This document shows positions 1 to 11,900 of a DNA stretch of 64,000 nucleotides, piece by piece (position 1 is the stretch's first letter; each line of letters starts with the position of its first letter). Location of the stretch: NCBI GenBank assembly GCA_921293015.1, contig OV121096.1, positions 7,134,285-7,198,284 of the forward strand. The letters run 5' to 3'. The notes below the pieces were generated by a model. The model saw only the letters and a list, made by a program, of their open reading frames with translations, was not told the origin of the DNA and searched no databases. Origin of the DNA: Phorcus lineatus. Lineage: Eukaryota; Mollusca; Gastropoda; Trochida; Trochidae. The translations under genes and the position numbers were made by a program.

Positions 1-530
1 ATAGCGTGCAGTAACGCGAGAACTTCCGTCACGGGTGAATGATTTCAGTCAATGGACGCCGTAAACATGGCTATATTATTATCTGCTGGCGATGTCGGTC
101 AAGATTCTTGTAAATGCTCGTTCATCCGTGATACATCTACGTTTAATGAGTAAGCCCGGATGTTAACAGGGTTTTGTTAGGCTATATATCCAAGTACGAC
201 CGACCGACCGACCACATATCCTTTTGAGTCACGTGTTAAACGATCCGACCAAGTTGTGGTCATTTTAACCAAATCACAAATACCCAAATTATTGAGTGAT
301 GCAATCAACATCGCGTTTCATTGATTTAATATTATACTATTGATCTAAATCCACACAATTTTAAAAAGTTTTACATAAGCTGTTTACATAATATCGCCAA
401 ATTGGGGTTTTCATTGGTCCATGTCAAATCTATGTGTCACATTCCCGAAATAGCCACATACGTGATAAGTGACAGCTGATAGGCTGCTGTGGGAAAACAG
501 CTTTCATGGAATTTGGTCAATAATGAAATG

Positions 531-579
531 AAGTTCGACGAAAAAAGAATTCGTAAAAAAAATTTATTTCGTCGAACTT
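531..579. repeat. 13-bp-arm hairpin
   Basis: AAGTTCGACGAAA at 531-543 and TTTCGTCGAACTT at 567-579 form exact arms around an A/T-rich loop. Confidence 0.6.
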
Positions 580-872
580 AAAAAAAACCCATAGAGGTGA
601 AATAGATATTCTGCATGGTCATACTCAATCTCATTGAAATAACATCATATTTTTCCACTACACATGAAATTCTTCAAAGGCATTTAGAAGCTGGTTGTCT
701 CGTATGACATTACACATATATTTTGATCTTAATCTACTGAGATTAGGTAATACTCGTTTAAAGCGAGACGATGAGTTTTGTTGAAAACGGTCGAATAACT
801 CGTTTTATACCATGATAACCATGATAACCAGGATTGTAACGTACGTACATGATAACACTTTGAAATCATATC

Positions 873-988
873 CAGTCTGAACGGTCCGTTGCGGAGAGGA
901 TAACCTAGACAGATAGAGTTCGAATCTCGATAGAGTCAATATTTTGAAACTTTTATTCCTCGGAACACGGTCGATTTTAATCAGACTG
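873..988. mobile_element. 116-bp TIR element with perfect 10-bp target duplication
   Basis: Begins CAGTCTG and ends CAGACTG, flanked by AAATCATATC at 863-872 and 989-998. Contains GAGTTCGAATCTC, which looks like a tRNA B box, and ends in a CTTTTATTCCTCGGAACACG segment shared with the element at 8031-8476. A 9-10 bp duplication is typical of Mutator-like elements. Confidence 0.75.
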
Positions 989-1784
989 AAATCATATCAA
1001 AATTCTTATCTACGCATGTAACATTCAATTCAATAAGAGGACACCATAAAACACGGCATGTTATTGATAAAGTCAACTCCTAGGCCCTTTCATTTTTTAA
1101 ATGCTTCTGTTATGTGCCGTCCTCTGTCCCACCCGTAGACTGAATTTGCAAAATTTAATGTTGGGATCTGAAATTGAAATTACAACTTCACTGTTTTGTG
1201 TAGATTATGTGAAGATATCCGTTCTCAAAAGATTGACAGACGATAACCTATGATTCCACAGATCTCCTTCTGACATTTTAATTAACTGACGAGATGCTAA
1301 GGCAACATACGTATTCATTCATAACCTTGGAATATCGATTCGTACACTCGTATCTTACAGGCCGAAATAGCCGAAATTCTTCTTTTCGTTTTGGAGTGTA
1401 CAATAGATGCAGAAAGGTTAACGTCAATTCAGCGATAACGAAACTAAAATAAAGTCTGTTTATCATTTCATGAATCACACCAACCGTTTTTTTTTATAGT
1501 CTTTTGTTTCAAGTGTGGTACCAAATGTAAATCAAATGACAAACTAATGACCAAGTTGAACATTAATGTATTTCCATCAATGTATCTATTAACTTAATTG
1601 TTCTAACCTTTTTGTTTTAGAAAAAGTATTTATATAGGCTGATGTAGCCTTTTTCCGTTGCTTAATGTTTTTCTGTATTGAACAATCTGTTTCATCTTTA
1701 TTGTAAATAAAATACTGTTTAAATCATATACCATAATGGCAAATTATGTGTTTATGTCAATATAACTACTACTAGTGAAGTTAG

Positions 1785-2150
1785 GTGATGTAGGTTTTAA
1801 CGTCGCTTTCAAGAGTACATCATAAATATCACGACTGCTAGTATTATTGCAGGAAAAAAGCCCGCAACACTTTTGTGGCTATGCATTGCGGTGAAATTTG
1901 CGGTGAACTAGCGAACCATGGATGGTACTGCGCTGAAATTCAGTGTAGCTTTGCATCCAAAACTTACTGCCTGTGGAACAGTTCTTTTCTGCAGACAAAC
2001 ATACCAAGCCCCTGGCGGGATTCGAATCACGGACCTCCAGATCCGGAGCCGAACGATAACCACTGCCCTTCGAATCCGACTATCAGGACTCATTCCAAAC
2101 CTTTCCACGTTTGCACGTTACCCTGTCACAGCTGTAACGCGTCAAGAACA
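1785..2150 (-). mobile_element. tRNA-derived SINE, copy 1
   Basis: On the minus strand a tRNA-like head (A-box-like GGGCAGTGGTTATCG, B box GTGATTCGAATCCC) at about 2090-2010 is followed by a body shared with the copy near 46.9 kb. The overlapping open frames on both strands are shadows. Confidence 0.7.
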
Positions 2151-3584
2151 AAACATATGTGCTCACAGTTGGAATTCTAATTAGATCTGGACAATAATGA
2201 TATGGTGTCTGTCAGCTGCTATATTTGATTTAACTTACACAGGGTATGAAATAGTAGTCTGTGAGTATAGTTTGTTTGCAATTTATATATATCGAGGACT
2301 AAAATAGACACTTATTCTTCCATTATTGGATTTAAACACACAAATATTGTTCTAACATTTTTGTTCTAACCTTTGTTGTCAGCCTTTTAGCAATCACGAT
2401 CAAACTTAAAGGCCCTGATATTATTATGATAGTAACAAAATTGGAATGTTTTAATAAGAATTCTTATGATCATAAAATTTTATCATCACTGATGTAAAAA
2501 ATATTTGTAGTTTATGACGTCTAGAAACATTCATGTTAATGGAGTAAAATCGACAGTACTACATTAACAGTATGACCTAATATTACAAAAACGTGTTTAT
2601 CTAAATTTATTCAAATGGTAGAAATTTAATTATTCAGATGGTAGAAAAGAAAGTCTATTAGGAATATGTTTCTGCATTTCTCCTTTCTCTGAGGAATGTC
2701 ACAATAATTTGTATATAATTATTCAAAATCTTTTTTCATCTGAGCTAATTACAAAAACGGATATTTTTGTAAAGTGAGTCTGAGTAATATGAAATCGTTT
2801 GACTTGATTTATTGAGTGTGACACATAAAATCAAATATTAAGACACATTCAAGCTACTTGATATAACCACAGATGGTAATAGTATGATGTAAAGCCGATA
2901 CATAAACTTTTGTGTTAAGAAAATGTGTATGACATCAAACATCATTTTATACCGTTCAGCTTTCGATTGGAAAAATATGTTGAAACGTTCATAAAATATT
3001 CCAAACAAGCCTCCCTTGATCTCAAGGGGGGTAACTCTAAAGTTTGATCAAAGTGAAAAAAGTAAACTTCCTGCAGGAGTTATTATGATTTAGACTGAAC
3101 GATATGCGGCCCTGTGAACGAGCACCTGTTCTTTTCCAACCACTAGATCGGAGAGAATATTAGTCTCACCAAACCGCATGTCAACCTACTGCTGAAGAGA
3201 TGGTAAAAATTGTCTAGAAACTTTTTTTCTTGTAAAATAAACACAAATGAAGGGAATGTTTGAACAGCGCTTAACCTAGCCACGACAGGCCATGTAATCA
3301 GCATGGATCTAAGTTCGTTTGAAGATTTCGCTGTGAAACATAGATCAACTTCATGTCTTTAGGCAAGGCAAAATTCAGCCTTTCTGTCAGATTAAGACGT
3401 CGTTTATAATAAATCACTGTCTTGAATTCAGTTGAGGACATCCTGTTCAAATTAGGCCTACTCAATTTCTAACTTTCAGAAAGAAGCTGATTTGAAGACC
3501 AAATGCAAATTTCTGAAATTGGTAAGTTTTATTGTGTAGGCAATTTGAGAATTTGGCAGTATTTTCAATTGTTTAGCTCAATTA

Positions 3585-4055
3585 CAGACCTGTGCCAAAA
3601 GTATTCCCCACCTGGCGTAATTTCCATAGACTTCCATATTAATTAATTTTGGCAATGATAGCTTTCATTGATTTAATTTTCATCGTATCTTATAATTTTA
3701 TTCACATTTTGCTTAAATTTGAGGAATCATCTTGGTTACAACCTCATAATTTCAGTTTTAATTTCCATCATCATGGTCATATATCTAGGGAATAACAACA
3801 ATTGCATCAACATGTATATATACCAGATTGTCAAAACTTTAATATAATTGGTCTCTATGGGGAAACATTTATCATTCATCGGTAAATCTAAATAGCAATA
3901 GTTAAATGTAAGTCCAAACATTTAATTTGAATTATACATGTACATCCAGCTGACATAAGTTTATTTCAACCTGCAAAATTTAACAAAGATCCAACTAGAA
4001 TTATCAAAGTCTATGGAAATAACGCCAGGTGACAAATACTTTTGGGACAGGTCTG
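3585..4055. mobile_element. Tc1/mariner-type MITE, 471 bp
   Basis: Imperfect 48-bp terminal inverted repeats begin CAGACCTGTGCCAAAAGTAT and end ACTTTTGGGACAGGTCTG, flanked by TA at 3583-3584 and 4056-4057. GTGCCAAAAGTATT is characteristic of Tc1-like ends. No coding capacity. Confidence 0.85.
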
Positions 4056-5536
4056 TAGGTCAATGTGTCATTTAATATTTTCCTTTTATATAAAGAAATA
4101 CAACTCCGCAGGAAGAATTTTGAAGATGTTTGTACATGTAAAGGATTCAATTCAGACGTGCTGAGGTGTCCTTTTATCTGATGATAGATCTTACGTATCA
4201 AACTGCATTATAAAGTGCATAACATGTGCATATAATGTGTTTAAAGTTTCTTATCCTTGTTATTGCTTATATACTGGAGAACTGTAATAGATATACAGTG
4301 AGAAGGAAAGACACTTTTGACTATGGGCCATTTTAAGGGCTTTAGTCATTTTCAGAATTTTAAATAGGTCATTTCCATTTGTATCAATAGTAAAATTTTT
4401 AATCCGAATGGGCCATTTTTTCAACCAATGCGCAAAATGGCCCATGGCCTCTACCTTTCCCAATCCCAGACATATACAACTAATTTCCCTTTGGAATAAT
4501 AAAGCCATTATCTTATCTTATTCATGAATGCCAAGTGTTATGGGTACTTCAATAGTCAATTATTGTTTTGGTGTGCGTATACTGAGCCCATAGGGTTGGA
4601 TGTAGAATTTATTTGGGGGGAGAGGTTGGGGGTAGTTGTTGCAAGAGGGTGCTGCTCTCTATGCGGGGCTCCAGATAACATCCGTATCTGCGTTAAATAC
4701 CCACGGGTAATTCAGACATAAGCGTTAAAAAGGAAATCAATGAGTGATGCGTACACGCACAACTTTCCCAGAATACGAGTAAGATTTTTTTTAACAGGGG
4801 CGATTATGACTTGTAAACATAATGTTTCAGTTCTACATGTCTGATCTTTACATCTCGAATAGTAGCCAACTTGATGCCAACCTGTATGAAAACAAAGATT
4901 ACCGAGTTTATATTTGATCAAAGAGAAATCTCTCTAATTTACAGATTAAACGTGTGGAAAATATGATCAACGACTAACATCGAAAAAGATTCTAACCTGG
5001 AATGAGGATCTGAAAACAATAAACCTTGAAATACTCCTAGTTTTTTTTTCATGTGGTAATTTTACTCCTCAATTTATATTTTGAGGAGTAAAATACCCCT
5101 GAGTCCAAATTATTATCCGGAGCTATGGGTGTCACAAGTACAAATTGAAATGATTACTTTTTATCAAAGATTGAAAATGTGTACACAGGAAAACTGAGCT
5201 TAATGACTAGAGAGAGAAGGTATTAAGAGATCTACAATACAAAAACGACTCAACATTTTACAATACTTGGAACTCTCATAGGTTAAGGGGTGTACTCCTC
5301 ACGCTTTTGGCATAGCATGACGTCTGGCGTCAGTTCATCCGTCCGCCTGTCAACTTTTCACATTTTTTACTTGTCAAGATCCATTGGCTCTAGAGAACTA
5401 AAATCTTTTTTTACAGGTATCTAAGAAAATGGGGATTATTATTGGTAGATTTTTTTCTTGGTTGAGTTCCTATTGTTATTGTTTGTTGCAGAGTTAAGCC
5501 TCATCACCTACTGGGCCTGAAAGTAGTTCCGTCTCC

Positions 5537-5997
5537 ATGAGAGCCAAGATGATTTTCAAGTTTGGAGTAACGGTAGTCATTGCAGTTGCAGTGGTTATCG
5601 TGTACGTGAGACATACAGATCCTGATGATCAACTCGGGAAACAGTCTGATGCAGAAAAAGACCATTTAAGACAAACTCAAGGGGAGATAATCTCTGATCA
5701 GGATGCTGCTGGTGAAGATATAAAGAAAATGCAACTTGATATTCCGTCTAAGTCACAGACAAAATCAAAATCTAAAATCAAACAGAAAAATGTTGAACGA
5801 AATATTGCCAAACCAAAAATTCTTGAAAATAAAAATGTTAACGGTCAAAAAGCAAAAGAAAATATTGACCTTAAAAAGGGGAAAGCTGAAAAAATGGAGA
5901 TCAATCAAGAAAAATCTGTAAAGGCTGGACAAAAGATTCTAGAAAATATTGATAAAAATGGCAATGATAAAGACGTATTCAAGGCTGTTTTTTCAAG
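5537..5997 (+). CDS. GXYLT: GXYLT exon 1: cytosolic tip, signal anchor, stem
   Basis: Starts [10 protein letters not shown] and runs into a hydrophobic anchor. About 125 residues of low-complexity Lys/Glu/Asn/Gln sequence follow. The donor is AAG|GTTGGT at 5998; it gives phase 2 and joins exon 2 as Ser. The frame stays open to 6052, but the family match resumes only in exon 2. A pyrimidine-rich acceptor ends at 5491, suggesting a spliced 5'UTR exon further upstream that I could not place. Confidence 0.8.
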
Positions 5998-8900
5998 GTT
6001 GGTTGACTTCTTGAAATGTGTAGTTTTACAAAAAGCACATGTGCACATATGATGAATTGACAAGGCCTAGGTTGTACCTTATGTCCTCATCTTTACTTTT
6101 TGTGGAAGGCATGTTAATATTTGATCCAAACTACCTAAAATAACATTAACACAAGGAGGTTTCATTCAATTCCAAAGATGTTCTAAATTCATCATTACTT
6201 TGAGTTTTCAATAAGAACTTTACCAACTCATTCATGATTTTTTCAAGAATGAAAAAGTTGATGGAATCTGATATGATAGTGTAAAATGATTAATTTGTTT
6301 TTGAAAAAGCTCACAGACTACTACGCTTGAAAATATATTTTTGTTAGTCTGTATTGCGGTGAAAATCTCAGAAATTTGCAAGCCCTGAGAAAAAGTTACA
6401 AAACAACATTGAATCCAAGGGGGCATTGAGGGGTTCTGAAGTACACAACCGCAACCCCTCTTTGAATTTTGCTTTTAAAAAATGCCCTTAAAATTTAACC
6501 CCCTCTCTCAAAAAGGTAATCCCCCCATCCCCCTTTCAAAATTTCGAGGTCTGCAAATGATTGCAAAATTTGAAATTAATCCAAGTACTCCTCTAACATT
6601 GCCAATAAGCCAAACTGGGATTACCTTCTCACTTAAAGAAGCTGACCTTCTGGCTACGATCTGCCATGTTGTTTTGAGGGAAAATTACATGAACAAAGGC
6701 ACTGTACATTTACTAATTTTACAACATTATTAAAATAAACTATATGGATGGATGGGATATCCACACATTTACAAATGATTTATGATAAGCCTGATCATCA
6801 ATGCCTTGAAATGCCGTAGCAAGGCTTTTCATGCTCGTAGCGACGATGAATGGCTTCATTTCTCATTCTTGTTTTATTTTACTAAGTGTGCGCTCTCATT
6901 TATGTAGTTGTAAAATCTAAATCAACCAAAATGTTACCCTCTGTAACATGTTTCAACTGGGTTATGTTATAATCATGTTCTAATAACATACTTATGTAAA
7001 TGGAAATATCCCCTTGAATTTCGTTTTCACAAAAAATACCCAAAAAAACTGTCCTTTTGATGATCTATGTTTGGCATAGTTTCATCAGGGTTTAAAATTG
7101 AAATTTGTTTGGTACTTTCAGTTCCAGCAACCCACCAGAGGATTCCATCCATCTATCTTTGGTTGCTTGTGGAGACAGGATGGAAGAAAGTCTCGTTCTT
7201 TTCAAGTCTGCAGTATTGTTCACCAAAAAACATCTTGTATTTCACATCTTTGCTGATAGTGAACTCCAGAAACCCTTTAAAGCCAAGGTATATTGACCTC
7301 ATCAATGCCTAGATCATCTTTGAATTTTGATCCCCTTCCTATGTAATATCAAATTCTCCACAAGTGACAACAAGTGACAACCTACCAATTTTCTGGCCAA
7401 TAATGTTTTCAATAGTTTACTTAACTTAATACTGAGGGTTATTTCCTTTGATGGAATGAAGAAAAAGGGATAACATATCATGCATTTTAGTGTCGATTAA
7501 TTGTTATTTAATTTTGAAGTTAATTTAGATTAGTCAGCAAATGGCATGTGTGTCTCACAAAATAATAAGTTAAATCAATGAGAACATCTTATGATATTAG
7601 TGCTAATATATTTTTGCAGATTGATTTTTGGCCGGAGAAGTTTTTATCCCGAGTCGACTACTTCATATACAACATCACATTCCCTAAGGAAAACACGGAC
7701 CAATGGAGCAAACTGTTTAAGCCCTGTGCCTCTCAGCGTCTCTTCATTCCGGTGAGATATTGAGATTGTTAAATGAGTAAGTGTGTCACATGACCTTTAA
7801 GAAACAAAAATTTTCTTGAAAGTCAAATGACACACTTGTGAGTGTATAATTTCTTCCTTACCCATTTTAGAGTATCTTTTATAGCATAAAAATGGCCGCC
7901 AGATGACTTTTTCTATTGCAACGGCTTGAGTCAGCGACTTCACAGACAAATGGTTCATGAAATACAGGATCTGCTGAAACAATTGTAGCCAAGAAGAAGG
8001 TATATGTGCATATATGTCACCTTTATATTCCAGTCTGATTAAAATTGACCGTGTTCCGAGGAATAAAAGTTTTTAATTATTGACTGGAACAGGATTTGAA
8101 CGTACTCCCACAAGGGTTGTCCTCTCAACGACGAAATGAAAGCACCGCCTTGCTCGTATGTTCTTTCACCAGTTTAGTGCAGACAAAACCTAGTCATAAG
8201 CGAATCAATCATATCAGCGCGTTTAAAATAACGATAGCATCAATCAAGGTTAACAAATGGTAAACAGTAGAAACTTGCTCTTAGATACAGATACCGATGG
8301 CTTTGCCGCAGTCATTGTGAATGGCTAGTTGATATAGCGTCAGAACTTGCGAGAAAGACGAGTGCTTTCAGACCCACGTGGAGAGGACAGCCCCTGATAG
8401 AGTATGTTTGAGTCCCGCTAGAGTAAATATTTATAAACTTTTATTCCTTGGAAGAGGGTCGATTTTAATCAGACTGGGTTATATCCCACCATATAGGAAA
8501 AAAGAGAATTATTTTCCATTGTATATGTACGTAATAAAAAACATGTTGTACGACCCAAATAAAAGTTTAGTTATTTTGCCACATACCAAACCCCCATTGA
8601 TGTTGTTTGTACCCTTGAATCTTCTATGTAGTAGGTTTGATTTTATCATGTTTTTGTAGGGATATTCTTCATCCAAACGCAACAAGCTGCATTTGCAGTA
8701 TGGGTTTGTAATAAATTTCGGTTACAAAACGGTGATTCAAGCCGTTTAAGCCATTGTAACCCAGAATTCCGGGTCCTAGAATCTCAGAGGCTGTCAAGTG
8801 GCAGATTATTGATCTTCTCAGAGCGGGTCTTTCTCTCAAGAAAATTGCAAGAAGAACTGGACGTCATTACTCTACCATTAGTCGATAAACCAAAAATATG

Positions 8901-11900
8901 GACAAACCAATGACGCAAAGAATCTCACACCCTCAGGCAGACCACCTACCACCTCCATGAGAGAGGATAGATCATTGCTAAGGCTTATGTGAAGGTATCC
9001 TTTCGCTTCCAGTACAACCTAAAAACGCTGATGGCTTCCACACCGTCTGTTAAGTCACCAAACTGCCAAATCGACCCAAGACCACTGGATTAAAGTTCAG
9101 AAAAGTAATCAAGCGACCGAAATTCAATAACAACCACAGGCAGTTGAGTTTGGCATGGTGTAGAGAAAGACTTGGGTGGAATTTAAGATCATGGAAGAAG
9201 GTTCACTGGTCAGAAAGCAGGTTCCTTCTGCACTCTTTTGATGGCAGGATCAGGGTTTTGAGGCATCCAGGAACAACCTATGCACAATGATACATCATGC
9301 TCAGAGTAACGGGGTATCTGTGATGGTATGGAGGTGCTTCTCGTTTGACTGCAAACAACTACCTCCTTGAACAAGACACCCGATACATCCCCCATCACCC
9401 ATAAACCTGCTGGATACCAATGAACACTTCACATTAACCTTTTGAACCATATTTTTGCTTAATGTTCATTGTTTACATTTATGGTGTTTTCTAAATATTT
9501 TGTTTATGTTGTCATGTTATTTTAATGTTGTAAATACTCATGTATTTATACCTCAAAACCCATCTCCAAGTCCAACCTCGATACCGCAATTCTTAACCTG
9601 TAACCAACTTTAGCCACATCCATTTTTATGCCACATCTGTAAATCAATGTATACTTACCGTTTCTTTATTTTATTATATATTAACTTTCATAACTTTTAA
9701 AATTCACACAACAGCAAATCTGTAATCTGTAATCTATTCTCAATTGAACACTGTATCATTTGTCTGATGAAGGGGGGCTAACACTCCCCGAAAGGTAACA
9801 TGAGTTTTTTCCTTGAAGAACCTTCGTCTTGTTGTGTTTGTGTTTTGCCGGTCTCTGACCCCCTGTTAGTTATTTTTATTATCAAAAATGTTACAATATA
9901 ATTGGCAGGTGTTTCTAATGACAATCACTTCAGGTTCTGCTGACCAATGTAGATTCCTTGATCTACGTAGACACCGATATCCTATTCCTCCGTCCACTAG
10001 ACGACCTATGGTCATTCTTTGACCAGTTCAATTCCAGCCAGGTGGGGGCACTAGCCCCGGAGCATGAGGACTCGTCTGCAGGCTGGTACAACAGATTCGC
10101 CAGACATCCGTACTATGGAAAACTTGGTAAGTGATCTACATTCAGAACAAGCATTTTTCATAGTTAAAGTGTCTCAACCCCCCCTTAAGACATGCTTCTT
10201 GCCAGTCTCAATCATTGAATGGTGTGAGCCTTGATGCATTTCATTAACTTTTCTGTGCTTGCCCTTCAGCTCACTGCAACTGAACTTGACAAATTAGAAA
10301 TCCTTTTGAGATTGCTACCAATTGTTGATGAAACTTTATGTTTTAAGATTTTTTATTTTCCTTAAATGAAAGGCAAATTAACGTATGTCCTGAATTATGT
10401 CAAGTCTCACCTTTATCTCCCAAATTCCAAAATTGTGCTATTTTTATGATGTCAGTGATAATTGAAAAAAGGCCATATAATAATAAATGTTAGGAAGTCT
10501 AAATTCTGCATACGTTTCACATGTAAATTAGTTAAAGTTCTAATTAATAATACAAATCCATTTTTACATTTGTGCCTGCTGTAAATAAGTTTCCAAAATC
10601 ACATTTGAGTCATTGACAAGCGACACTGTCCGGTTTTCAATCACAAATTGAGACTTTAACCTGTTTTAATGTATCTATGCTGAAACCATATGCCCTAAGA
10701 TGCTAATTTTTGGAAACAACCACCACTTCTTGATGAAATAACACTATTTTTTAAATTTGGCATTTTTGACTCCAACAACATACTCTGTGGCCCTTTAAAC
10801 CATTAATTTTGTCAAAAATGCAACAAGGCTTTATAAGCAGGTCATGGAGAGTTATCATATATCACCCATTTTGAGTTAAAGATGTCCACTGATGTATTTG
10901 CAGTATATCATTCATAATAAGCCTTGTATGATCCATCTTCAAATCCAGACCCACAACAGGCCCAAGCAAAATTGTGTTTCAGAGAGTCATCTAAAAAAAC
11001 CAACAGACAACAGCCTTCAGAGTTGTTGTCCTTTGATTCTTGGGATTTAGGATGTGTATATAAATGGACTGTTGTATTTGTCTGTAACTAAAAAATAGCA
11101 AAACTAAAGAGAACTTTTTCAAAAGTTCCTTTTCCATTTGTTTGAACCTGATCTGCTTGATTTGGAACAAATAAGCTATGACACCAGATGCCATGACTTC
11201 ATAGAAGACATTTATTAAACAAGTTTTGTGATATCCTTTGACTCAATTCTGCAGGAAATTAAAAATAATCTCATTTGAAGTGACATAAAGCTTGAGACCG
11301 GACATTGCAGGTGTCAACTCAGGTGTGTTCCTGATGAATCTGACCCGGCTGAGGTCATCGCCATGGATGTCCTCCATGTTGGAATACTACAAGGAGTACA
11401 AGCTGAAGATAGCCTGGGGGGACCAGGACCTCATCAACATCTACTTCCACTTCTACCCAGGTGATCACTTCTACTTGAAATAGCCCTTAATTTCAACAAT
11501 TCATTATAATTCCAAATTTAACCAGGGGTCACTTGATTTAGCTCTAAATGTCATATACTTTAACTTCTAACCATGTGATCCCTTTCTCATTGTAAGAACA
11601 TCTTCTACAGATCCTTTTCTGCTTGTTATTGCTCTAAAGATCAATATTTACTACAGTTTCTACGCAAGTGTACACCTCTACTTCAAATATTCCTGTAGCA
11701 TTTGTTATATGTATGTTCTTAAATACCAATTGTGCTGATAGTCATTCAAAACAACTTGCATATCCATTCCAACATGCAAAAATTAAGACAATTAACATTG
11801 TGTGGTGCTTGTGCAGGCTTCAGGTTCTGAACGAAGTCAATAGATCATCCATTAATGAAGTTTCAACTTAAAATCTGCCCAATTGAATCTCCAGGCTCTT

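Larger units (their letters stand above)
999..5491. other. Intergenic region upstream of GXYLT
   Basis: Apart from the SINE and the Tc1-type MITE listed, I see no gene. Open frames are under 100 codons and lack family resemblance or codon structure. The GXYLT promoter and any 5'UTR exon must lie here or further left, but no core promoter motif stands out. Confidence 0.6.

Noticed and set aside
1875-2184. Open frames of 66-101 codons on both strands
   Set aside because: They lie inside a tRNA-derived SINE and correspond to no protein family I know.
8378-8659. 93-codon plus-strand frame
   Set aside because: Begins inside the palindromic TIR element and runs into non-coding intron; no resemblance to GXYLT or a transposase.
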